Part shown: positions 39,537 to 48,620 of the stretch, in pieces | Layout: every line of letters begins with the position of its first letter | Position numbering within the stretch: position 1 is the stretch's first letter | Notes under the pieces: generated by a model | The model's database searches: none | What the model was told of the DNA's origin: nothing | What the model saw: only the letters and a program-made list of their open reading frames with translations | Translations under genes and position numbers: made by a program | Assembly (NCBI RefSeq): GCF_000972845.2 | Contig: NC_040028.1 | Location: 20,364,210-20,428,209, forward strand | DNA: 64,000 nucleotides | DNA from: Larimichthys crocea | Taxonomy: Eukaryota; Chordata; Actinopteri; Sciaenidae | Direction of reading: 5' to 3'

Positions 39537-39878
39537 ATACAAAAATAGTTTATATAAAAACAAATAAGTTATGAATTCCAGCAGCTGCTTTGTGTTTTTC
39601 CTCTTTTATAACATGATCTCTCTTCTTCCTCTCACTCTGCACACACACACAAACCAAACACACACACACACAAACCAAACACACACACACACAAACCAAA
39701 CACACACACACACACACACAAACCAAACACACACACACACACTTTGCCACTTGTGTTGGTCCTCACACAGTCCTTGAACGTCTCCCAACATACAGTAGTT
39801 GTAGCTTCAGTCCTCTGTCCTCACCTCCGACCCAGCAGCTCAATCTGCTGAATTCACATCAGTCCACGTGTTGGACTG
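39537..39878 (-). other. nr0b1: nr0b1 3' untranslated region (predicted) with a CA minisatellite
   Basis: Between the stop codon and the first AATAAA. The segment 39640-39742 is four (CA)n blocks joined by AAACCAAA spacers, which on the mRNA reads (UG)n with UUUGGUUU spacers. Confidence 0.5.
39640..39742. repeat. Compound (CA)n / AAACCAAA minisatellite
   Basis: Repeating block of about 18-26 bp: a CA run then AAACCAAA, four times. Confidence 0.9.
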
Positions 39879-40120
39879 TTACTTCCCGTAGAACATCTCC
39901 ATGAGCACGTCCTCGATGTTCACGCTCCCTATAACGGGTCTGAAGAAGAGCTGAGCGACCACCAGCGGGCTGATGGTCCTCAGCATGGACAGAGCTATGA
40001 GCAGCTTGGCGAACCGGGTCGTGTCCTCACGGTGGATCAGCCGGACGTGCTCGTTCAGAGCCTGGTGCGCCTCCCGACGCAGAGACTGGATGTAGTGGAG
40101 ACAGCGCAGACCCTCCACAT
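39879..40120 (-). CDS. nr0b1: nr0b1 (dax1) exon 2: C-terminal part of ligand-binding-like domain
   Basis: Encodes (D)VEGLRCLHYIQSLRREAHQ, LNEHVRLIHREDTTRFAKLL, IALSMLRTISPLVVAQLFF and RPVIGSVNIEDVLMEMFYGK, then TAA. RPVIG and the AF-2-like end VNIEDVLMEMFYGK match the NR0B1 C terminus, which carries the repression function and where human mutations cause adrenal hypoplasia congenita. The acceptor on the minus strand is CTCTCCAG at about 40121-40128 and the phase is 1, joining exon 1 as NP-DVEGL. The conserved two-exon structure with the intron in this place is diagnostic for NR0B1. Confidence 0.95.
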
Positions 40121-40430
40121 CTGGAGAGGAGAGAGGAGAGGAGAGAGAGAAGAGGAGAGAGTGAAGAGAGGAGAGGAGAGGAGAGGAGAGGAGAGAGAGG
40201 AGAGAAAAGGAGAGGAGAGAGAGAAGAGGAGAGGAGAGAGAGAAGAGGAGAGGAGAGGAGAGGAGAGGAGGAGAGAGAGAAGAGGAGAGAGGAGAGGAGA
40301 GGAGAGGAGAGAAAAGGAGAGAGGAGAGGAGAGGAGAGGAGAGAGAGGAGAGGAGAGAGAGGAGAGAAAAGGAGAGAGGAGAGGAGAGAGAGGAGAGGAG
40401 AGAGAGGAAAGAGAGGAGAGGAGAGGAGAA
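40121..40430. repeat. Long (GAGAG)n purine satellite filling most of the nr0b1 intron
   Basis: About 310 nt of irregular GAGAG, GGAGA and GAAAAG units with virtually no pyrimidine on the plus strand. On the nr0b1 transcript it is a continuous C/U tract that runs directly into the splice acceptor and makes up about 60% of the 504-nt intron (40121-40624). Confidence 0.95.
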
Positions 40431-40624
40431 GTTCAGTCTAGTTTAATCTCAGATATTTACAGATTACGCAGATGAATGTCTCATTTTAGGACATATTCTG
40501 TTTGTTGATGTGCATGCGCTGAATAAATTTATATTTGAACAATTTCCAAACTTCTAACAAAAATAGTGTGAGAGCTGCTCTGACCTGTGCCAGATAACTT
40601 TTACGCACAGGTGTGCAGCCTTAC

Positions 40625-41297
40625 CTGGGTTAAACAGCACGGCTCCCTTCAGGTACGCGTACTCCTTCGTACTGATATCCACACTCCAGCACTTCTTCAG
40701 AAAGGCTTTGATAGCTTCGATATCCGCGATAGAGACCCCGGGGGCTGCCCCCCTGCTCTGGCCGGCCAGCACCGACTCGCTCTGCCTGTCCGGTAAACCC
40801 GTGAGGATGCGCTGCAGCATGCTGGGCTCCACCGTCTCCGTGGTCTCAAAGTCCACCCGGTCCTGTGCGAGTCCCAGCACGAGCAGCGGCGCCCATCCGC
40901 TCCGGATCAGCATCAGCTGGTCGTCCTCGGGCAGCTCGCGAAAACAGGGGACGTTTTTCACGAAGCGCAGCGTCTTCACCAGGACCGCCGAGGCGGCTTT
41001 GCACGTCACCTGCGGGGAGCGGAGGATGCCTCTGCGGCGCGTCGAGCCGCAGGAGCACGCCTGCTGCTGCCGGAGCTCCTGCAGCGAGGCTGGGGGGCCG
41101 GCGATGGTGGAGGAGGTGGAGGTGGTCTTGTGGAGCAATTGTTGCAGTGTTCGTTGCTGTTGCTGGCGGGGTTGTTGTTGTTGTTGTTGCTCTTCAGCAG
41201 CTGCGAGGCTGTCACTCTTTAGGATGCTGTACAGGATGCTGCTGTTGTTGCTCCGGCCGCTGGCACCGCGGCAGCGGCAGCCCTCCAGCGTGGCCAT
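40625..41297 (-). CDS. nr0b1: nr0b1 (dax1) exon 1: N-terminal region and most of the ligand-binding-like domain
   Basis: NR0B1 is an orphan nuclear receptor without a DNA-binding domain that represses SF-1 and other receptors in adrenal and gonad development. Starts with MATLEGCRCRGASGRSNNSS. Residues 22-26 (LYSIL) are an LxxLL-like motif, 51-55 (LQQLL) a true LxxLL box; both resemble the receptor-interacting motifs of mammalian DAX1. A glutamine tract lies at 37-48. The domain continues with KTLRFVKNVPCFRELPEDDQ, LMLIRSGWAPLLVLGLAQDR and IEAIKAFLKKCWSVDISTKE, the signature nuclear-receptor helix 3-5 region. Donor AACCCAG|GTAAGG at 40625/40624. Total protein 304 residues. The long Cys-repeat N-terminus of mammals is absent, as in other fish. 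GC- and CpG-rich throughout. Confidence 0.96.
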
Positions 41298-41397
41298 GGC
41301 CGCTGGCCGCTCTGCATGTGACGGAGCTCAGCGCGTCCCGGCCCGCGGAGTCAGTGACGGAGGCAGCGCTGTCTGCTCCGAGTGAAGGGCAGCACGT

Positions 41398-41403
41398 TTA
41401 TAT
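41398..41403 (-). promoter_or_regulatory. nr0b1: Candidate TATA box of nr0b1
   Basis: Minus strand GATATAAACG, about 100 bp upstream of the start codon, which would put transcription start near 41370. Confidence 0.5.
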
Positions 41404-41500
41404 CAGCTCCCTGCATGGAGAGCTGGTTCAGACACTCTGCATATTCCTCCTCCTCTGGCTGAGGCACCTCCTCTTCCTCCACCTCCACCTCCTCCTCTTC

Positions 41501-41507
<7 letters not shown>

Positions 41508-41543
<36 letters not shown>
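41508..41543. repeat. (CA)n microsatellite in the nr0b1 upstream region
   Basis: 18 CA units, preceded by a pyrimidine-rich CTCCTCTTCC tract from 41445. Confidence 0.95.
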
Positions 41544-41544
<1 letters not shown>

Positions 41545-41640
41545 ACTTTAAAAATGATATTTATTTTGCAAGAAGCCACTTTAGACAATAATCTAAACCT
41601 CATCAATGGCATCAGTCAGCAGGGCTGCTTAATGAGGCAA

Positions 41641-41690
41641 AGACAGACAGACAGACAGACACAGAGACAGACAGACAGACAGACAGACAG
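41641..41690. repeat. (GACA)n microsatellite
   Basis: About 12 GACA units with one GACACAGA interruption. Confidence 0.9.
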
Positions 41691-41699
41691 CAGTCCAGA

Positions 41700-43589
41700 G
41701 TCTATTCTCAGCATTACCTTGAATCTCTGGCAGTGCTGTTTATCAGACAGGGAGCTGGTAAAAAAATACAGGCCAGCGACGGATCTGAAGGCTTAATTAT
41801 TTTAGGGACAATTTATATGATTTTCTATGAGAAAGAAGCAGGAAGAGCTGAGCTGTGAAGGCCAGCCTGCAACCTTGACTCGGACACGCTGATATTGATT
41901 TAACCGTGAAAACAGGAGCTGGTGAATTATGATGTCATGACTCAATGCTCTCCTTGCCTCTGTCACTGAAGGAGGATGTGAGGCAGGAGGAGGCGGAGGG
42001 AGGGAGGGAGGAAGAAGACTGAGAGACAGAGAGAGAGAGAGAGACAGGTCCAGATAAAGCAGATGAATCTGAGGTTTATCTTAACTGCTCCTGAGAGGGA
42101 TCACAGGGTTAGGGCTGACTGCTACCTGAGAGACACGGAGGCCAGAGACCAGAAAAACAAGCAGAGAAGTGAGAACGCAAAGGCCTGACTTACTCTGCAG
42201 TTTGTCAGGTAACTCTGCTGGAGCCACATAAGAAACGCCCTTAAACTAATACCCTCACTCTGCCACACAAGGGTCCTCACAGAAGGTTGTCTTGTGCACG
42301 GCCACGCTCATGAAGCAGCTTTAAGCATGGACCTCTGAGGCCTCCGCTCTGCTGCGCTGAAGGACGCGGCTATGAATGGAGGCAGGATGAAAAACTTTTG
42401 CAGTAGTGCTACAACATTGTTCAGAGGCTGAATGTCTTTGTATTGATTTGGTTGAGAGAGAAAACAGAGAGATTTTTCACATGTTTATATCAAGGACACC
42501 GCCGGATAAACAGCCTTCGCCCGGGCCTGTCTCTTCTGCTGCTCAAGGCTCAGCCAGCGCAGGTTATAAAAATCCTTCTGTCTCAAGGAGAGATTCCATT
42601 ATTGTTGCAAAAGCACAGAGTTGAAAAGACAGCTCCGGTGCTCTGTCGCTCTTTGTCTTGCTCTCAGCTTCCTTTGTTTATTTATCAAATTTGTACAAGA
42701 TGTTCTTAAGTAGCTCTCCACCTCACCTCAGATGCAGCAGATGAAATATGTTTTAGAACGGTTCTTTAATATTTTAAAACCCCACAGACGACCGGGACGG
42801 GACCTTATTTCAGATTTAAAATGTCCAAAGATGCTTAATGTGCATAAGAGGATGCACATTAGATTTGATGAATAGATGCATGAATGCATGATTCATTATA
42901 ATCACAGAAATAAAGATAATTTATGCACAAAATGAGAAAAACTGGATGAATTACAAACTGAAAGCTACTTAAAGTTCTAAAAAATCCTTTGAGATGTTCT
43001 GTCTTGGATGACTTGGTGGTTTCCATGGTTACGGCAAGCACAGCTGAGTAATAACGCAAACGCTCGTTAAGTGGCTGCTTTGTCAGATAATAAGGGGGAA
43101 GCGACTGGTCTGTTTACGGCGCAGGAGAGGAAGAGAGCTTCTTCTTCTTCTTCTTTAACAGCAGACATTTTGAGGGTCAACGCAGTGATACTAATTAAGG
43201 TTCCAGTGAGCTGCACCACCACAGCAGCAGCACCTTAACCTGTGTTTACCTGCTGAGACAAAAGTTTAATAATTCCAACCCCGCTTGGATCTCCGTCAGG
43301 TCAAAATGGTCAAAATATCTGAAATATCATCAAATGTCGGTCGTTGGTAGCTGGCCGTGGTCACATTGTGTTTCTTCTTGTGGCTGCTTCACAATAAAGC
43401 CCCACCTGTGCTTCACCAGGCGTTCAGCATGAAGCAGCAGCAGCAGTATGAAATGTTCAGTTTGCCTCAGCGGGAACTTAATACAGCTCTGACACAGTGT
43501 TAAATGTGGTTAACAGTGATTATTGACTGAATCTGTCCTGGGTTACATGCATGCATCATCTTCTCTGAATCTCATCATGCATTGTCTGT
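41700..43589. other. Intergenic sequence upstream of nr0b1
   Basis: No gene recognised. A purine-rich block lies at 41985-42050. A weak SF-1-like half site (TCAAGGTTG on the minus strand, about 41873-41881) was seen but matches the consensus in only 7 of 9 positions. Confidence 0.5.
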
Positions 43590-43905
43590 CAGATTTTGTT
43601 GATTTTCTTAGCCTCCTTTTTCTCCTCTGCCATTATGTCCATAGAGGCTGCAGAGCCCAGGTACATTGCCCGCTCACCCAGCTCCGTTTCTGGCACGACA
43701 CCGGCTCTGCTCCCCCTGAAAACCTCCTCTTCTTCCCAACGGTCCAAAACACCAGGAGGAGGTACAATGTCGCACGGTGCTCTGAGCCCGGCTAACAAAC
43801 AGAGCTAACAGTAGCTAACAGCAGCTACAGTTGGCAGCAGTTTACTTCACAGGACATCAGAGGGAAAACCAGAAAACATTTTCTCCATAAAATAGGATCC
43901 AGTGT
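43590..43905 (-). repeat. Dispersed repeat family C, copy 1
   Basis: The minus strand encodes a short basic peptide beginning MAEEKKEAKK, and the flank shares TTCTCCTCTGCCATTATGT and TCTGGCACGACAC with 52955-53105. The right part adds GCTAACAGTAGCTAACAGCA. Probably a non-autonomous transposon, class unresolved. Confidence 0.55.
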
Positions 43906-44009
43906 GTGATCGTACCCGGAGCCCAAAGTTACAGACAGACAGAGACACCGTTCACCTGATGACAACATGATTTAAAATCTGTTGGCTTATGGTAGAAAAG
44001 TTACACAAT

Positions 44010-44709
44010 TAGGGAATCGAGAACCGGTTCATGTTGAGAACCGGTTCCGTGTGTTTCAATTCCATGGAATCGTTTGGCAGTTTATCGAACGATTCTCTTA
44101 TCGATTCCAGAAAGCACGAATTACATCACGTAACTTCCGCAAGAAGTTATGCACGCTCGATTCCAGCGAGCACGACAAATTACGTCACGTAACTTACGCA
44201 AGTTTCCCACGTGCAGTACAATCAGTAGTAAACAATGTCACCCACTCGGTTCAAACACTCCGAAGTTTGGAAACAGGGCGACTTGCAATCATTGCAAAGT
44301 GGAGATAACAGCGTCGGGAGGGAACACGACCAACATGCAGAAACATTTGCGCACACAACATGCAATATTTTAAAATGAATGTCGTGTTTTTGACACGAGC
44401 TGAATCTCAACCTAGCAGCAGCGGCAGCAGCCAGGCTATGACCTCTGACCTCTGTGGTTACTACAGAAGGTAAATAACACACTGACGACCATGTTAGTGC
44501 CATGTGCTGCTTTGTAAAACATGCTACATGCCTCTTTGACCTCGCTGTTGGTTTTGTAAGGTCGTGACACTTCGAACTAAACAAAGTTGATGCTGATCAA
44601 ACTGTTTGTTCTCCTTTTTTTCCCAAATGAGAATCGATACAGAATCGAATCGTTAAGCAGAATCGATAATGAATCGGAATCGTAAAAATCTTATCGATTC
44701 CCATCCCTA
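44010..44709 (+). mobile_element. Internally deleted hAT transposon with target site duplication
   Basis: The left end is TAGGGA-ATCGAGAACC and the right end, reverse-complemented, TAGGGATGGGAATCGATAAG, so the termini are matching inverted repeats apart from a 5-bp deletion on the left. The element is flanked by TACACAAT (44002-44009) and TACACAAC (44710-44717), an 8-bp target duplication with one mismatch, as expected for hAT. The 700-bp body keeps a BED zinc-finger exon but no transposase catalytic or dimerisation region. Confidence 0.8.
44257..44373 (+). pseudogene. BED zinc-finger remnant of a hAT transposase
   Basis: The frame reads KFGNRATCNHCKVEITASGG, NTTNMQKHLRTQHAIF and stop. The CxxC and HxxxxH (CNHC, HLRTQH) define a BED finger, the DNA-binding domain at the N terminus of hAT transposases and ZBED proteins. 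The preceding sequence is shifted relative to the finger and a stop follows directly, so it cannot make a transposase. Confidence 0.75.
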
Positions 44710-44748
44710 TACACAACGTTGCTTTAACTTGAACTTTGTTAAAAATCA

Positions 44749-45100
44749 CAACATTAAAGGAGCAGTGTGAACCATTTTATAGCTGATTTTCCTGATGTTG
44801 TAAAGCGGCACGATCAGGCAACATGATTGGAAAAGGTTAGCTGGTCATCGATCATAATCCCTAAGTTCAGGCATTAGACACAGGGAGTCAGTTCTAATGT
44901 TGATCATCAGGGTGGCTTGGTTTGTCTGTTGTAGAAACACGGCGGTTTGACATGGTGGACTCATTAAAGTCTCAGTCTAAGGTAACAAAAACATAATGAT
45001 TCTTATTTTCAGGTAATCATCCAATAATGAACAGTAGCAGTAGTTATCCATATTATATTTAATGTCTTCCATATTCTTTAAATAGAGCCGCCTTAGATCT
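44749..45100 (+). mobile_element. MITE copy, diverged (same family as 27519-27776)
   Basis: Contains TTGGTTTGTCTGTTGTAGAA, ACACGGCGGTTTGACATGGT and GATTCTTATTTTCAGGTAAT, interior phrases of the family. Both terminal repeats are eroded. Confidence 0.5.
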
Positions 45101-45201
45101 TCACCTGGATTATTCACTTGAGTTTGAGTGCAGTGTGGCACCTGAGGATCAGCTGATTGCTATAGTTGGAAACACCTGGGCCCGGTGAGTGAGTTCACCT
45201 A

Positions 45202-45672
45202 TATAAACCACACCTGTGTGACTTGTCTCTGTTTGACTGTCTCGTCCTGCACGGCTTTGTTTTCTTTCATTCAACATCTCGCGCATGATTAGAAGTGTGC
45301 AGATCTTTTGCTGTGGAAGGTTTGGGCTTTCTAGAAGCTGCACAAGTTAAAGTAGCCACACAGTCCTGGTTATCAGCTTCACAGGTCCAGTTTGTTCCTA
45401 GTTTTCTGAGATATAGAGCAGACTCCTTCTCTGGCCCAGTGCCTGCTGGTCCCAAGCCCAGTTTAAAATGGTTCAGCATGGAGAGAGACCTTCTCACAGC
45501 TCGCTCCCATAACTTTAAGGACGTGAACACACTTCCCACAAAACACCAGCATCCTGTTTGTTTGTCCACAGCTAGTAAACTGTCATATTTCAGCATTACA
45601 GTGTTTTTAAAGGATTTAGCAGACAAACACACCAACGCTCTCTCCCCAGAGGGAACAAGTTTATGTCTTTAA
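45202..45672 (+). other. TATA box followed by an unexplained 125-residue open frame
   Basis: TATAAA at 45202-45207 within CCTATATAAACCACACC, then an ATG at 45295 and an open frame to 45672 starting MCRSFAVEGLGFLEAAQVKV. I do not recognise the protein. The opposite strand is also open (122 codons, 45267-45635), which argues for a base-composition effect or a decayed retroelement. A TATA box about 90 bp before an open frame is the only support for a gene. Confidence 0.2.
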
Positions 45673-46534
45673 AAAAAGAACTGTTCATGTATATACACAC
45701 ACACACTCGTCTATCTGCACTTCTTAAATTAATTGCTGCGACACCCAGACAGTAGCAGTCAGACAGCATCAGCCACGCTGCAACTTTGTGTCTAGTACAA
45801 GGTCAGAACCAAAGACGCAATTCTAGTTGGACAAGGGGCATGGGAAAGTGAGAGCACATGCAGGGATTAAAGCAGGGGAGGAAAGACGGAGTAAAGGTTC
45901 ATCAAACCTTAGAATCCTGTGATTTAGGTTAGAAAAGCAAACATTTAAATCAACTGTGTCAACTTTAGTCCCAACATCCACGAGGATTTCTCACAGCTTT
46001 GTAACTTCGGTTTAACCCACGTCTGTGCCCGATACTCTTTTAGATACACTGGCTGGAATAAATACACAACATTTCCAATAAGTGAGTATTGTTATTATAT
46101 GTGCTTTTGCAGCAGTAAGCATTTCCTGAAGGCCGTTGGCACAAATGAATTTTTTAAGGTTGCTGTGACCTGAGAAGTCAGCTCTTTGGCACATTCAGTC
46201 AAGCCGACCTTGGAACACAAGGGTGGAGAAACCAAACCAAACACTCGGGGGGCTAGACGCCCACAGACTCTCCAAGACTGTTCTCAGAAACTTAAGAGGA
46301 CATCTTTGTGTGATTCATGGCTTTGCATCAAATGGCTCTCCTGGAAAAGTCTTGTACCGCATTGTTTGTTGATTTGTTGGGTGCTCTTCTGGCGGTTGCT
46401 ATAGTGACTGCCTCCATTTTCTCTTTGTGGCTGCTCACATAAAGGACCGTGTCCTTGTCTCCATAATAGTTACAAATTGAATACTGCACTTTCCAAGGAC
46501 TCATGTCACCAACTTGCAGCAGAGTGAGTGTATG

Positions 46535-46545
46535 AGTGTGTGTGC

Positions 46546-46597
<52 letters not shown>
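46535..46597. repeat. (TG)n microsatellite
   Basis: About 28 TG units with a GCGC interruption near the start. Confidence 0.95.
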
Positions 46598-46598
<1 letters not shown>

Positions 46599-46679
46599 AG
46601 AGAGGATGAAAGAAGACAAGTTTGCATTAAATGTGATGAATGCATCCTGATTTATTTTGTGAATCAGATATCAGATAAT

Positions 46680-46785
46680 ACAAATATATGTATATGTATT
46701 TGTATTATTTATTTATTTATTATTTATTTATTATATTTATATAGATATATATATCTATATATATTATTATATATTATATATAGAA
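46680..46785. repeat. AT-rich low-complexity tract
   Basis: ATATAT, TTTATTTATT and TATATAGATATA runs, almost no G or C. Confidence 0.85.
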
Positions 46786-46799
46786 CTTTGCATCTGCAG

Positions 46800-48270
46800 A
46801 CTTTTATTTGTCACCATGAACAATAAATGAACTTATGAGATGAGACACAACACAAGCGTTCATAAGTTTCAGTGAAACAGTGACTTGGCAGTCGAACCTG
46901 CATCTTATCATTTAGAAATTAGATGATGCATCCCGAGCAGCTTCTCTGGAAGTCTGCAGGAAGTCTGCTTGATGGACCAAATGAACTGTGGGTTCCACTT
47001 ATTACAATGAATTCTGCCTCCACCTGATGGTGTAATTAAAACACAAAATTCAATGACCTTATCGATGGGTGAGTTTTTTGGCTGGGGGCACGAAAATAAG
47101 AGCTGTGGATTGATACACATTCTTTGAATCTGTGGTGTTTGATATAAAATAATCAACAGTGGCCACACAATGGAGGAAGTTCAAATTTTTCAACACACAT
47201 TGTTATATTCCAGTTATTTATGTGCAGCTCCATGACACAGAGCCTCCTTTTGGACAAACGCAGTGTTACTCATTGTTTAACTGAATCTCTGGCTGAATGT
47301 GGGTAAACATTCGACGGTAGTCTGTCCGTCTCTCCTCTCGTAACAGTATTCAAGGTCGGTGTATAAACACAAGGTCATCCCGCTCATAACAAACAAAGGG
47401 GCAGATATGCCGGCTTACATGATTCTGTATTACAGCACTACTGTTTGCTCATGTTCGAACATGTGGCGGTAAAAGATAGTACTCTAACTTTGCAGTAATT
47501 ACCACAAAGAGGTTTCCTGTCAAGAATCGATGGTTTTAAGTTTGATGATGTTTTTTTGTGTGCGCAGCCTTGACGACGCCTGTCATTAATGTGTGTCTTT
47601 GTACTGACTTGAAAAAGAAAAGATTCAATTATTGCTGCCGTGAAACAGCTGAAAAACATTTTGTAAACCTGTGTGTATTTAAAAGAGCAGCTCTGTTTTA
47701 AGGTAGTCTAACTGAGATCCCTCCGTGTGGGAGTGACGGCCACAGTGACATCCATGTGGGGCACGATGCCCGTCAAACTGCAGCCTCAGGTTCTCTCCAA
47801 CCAACCAAACATGGGAGTGTTGAGTTCAGCCGGGAAACTTGGCAACCGGCTGCCAACAAGAACCACCTGTGTGTCGACGCTGTCTGTCTCAGGTTGTAAC
47901 ACCCTGATATGTCTTCATCTTTTTGTGTGAACACCAATTAAACCAGGTCATCCTGTAAACGCTCTGTCAGTGTGAAGTCTGCGCTTTGCACCATGTAGTT
48001 CCCCCCACACATTACTCAGAGCTCTGCTCTCATGAAGTTCAGAGGATATTTGGATTTAAGAGTCTCAGCCTCTTCTGATGTTCCAGAGGTCTGAGAGCTG
48101 TTTATTACAAAATGCTGTAAATAATTATAGAGACATTGTCCTGCCTTAAAGGTTCAGCAGTTAGTGTAACATCATCACGTTTCTGTCCACCTGCACCTCC
48201 ACCAGCTCCTGCTCAGGAGGGAGCTAACGACAGTGAAACACCACAGAGCCGAGCTCATACATTTATGTGC
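46800..48270. other. Intergenic sequence without a recognised gene
   Basis: Several short open frames without family features; no repeat class recognised. Confidence 0.5.
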
Positions 48271-48274
48271 GTTC

Positions 48275-48620
48275 ATACCAGAGGCAGTATAAAAAACGGA
48301 CATCGTATCCGTGACATGACCTCCAGGTTTCTGAAGAGCGGTTTGAAGAGTCTGTGACCACACCCACCTGTCAGTCAAAGCGTCCCCGCTCTTAATCCTG
48401 CATAACTTTAAGCCTTAATATAATGTGAACAGGTGAGTTGTATATAAATTCACCCTCAGTACAGTTGTCATGAACGGGGAAATTAGCTACAGAGACCAAA
48501 ACTGTTTTTTGTACCAGGCTGTAAACATGTTTATTTCTGCTGTGAAACATGGGGACTTATGGAGACTGACTCACTTCTGGAGCCAGCCTCAAGTGGACGT
48601 TAGAGGAACTGCAGTTTTTG
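48275..48620 (+). repeat. Dispersed repeat family A, copy 3
   Basis: Matches copies 1 and 2 from CCACCTGTCAGTCAAAGCGT to GGACGTTAGAGGAACTGCAG with a 15-bp deletion after TCTGCTGTGAA (near 48547). The left flank (GAGGCAGTATAAAAAACGGA, about 48275) extends the family beyond the part shared by the other copies. Confidence 0.75.

Noticed and set aside
39640..39742. CRISPR-like alternation of repeats and spacers
   Set aside because: Spacers are identical and the repeats are plain CA; this is a eukaryotic minisatellite.
40032..40475. 147-codon plus-strand frame rich in Arg, Glu and Gly
   Set aside because: It is the translation of the GAGAG satellite plus the antisense of nr0b1 exon 2.
40708..41551. 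Two overlapping plus-strand open frames of 225 and 228 codons
   Set aside because: They lie opposite nr0b1 exon 1, are open because of its high GC content, and encode low-complexity Ala/Arg/Ser-rich sequence; the minus-strand product is a clear nuclear receptor.
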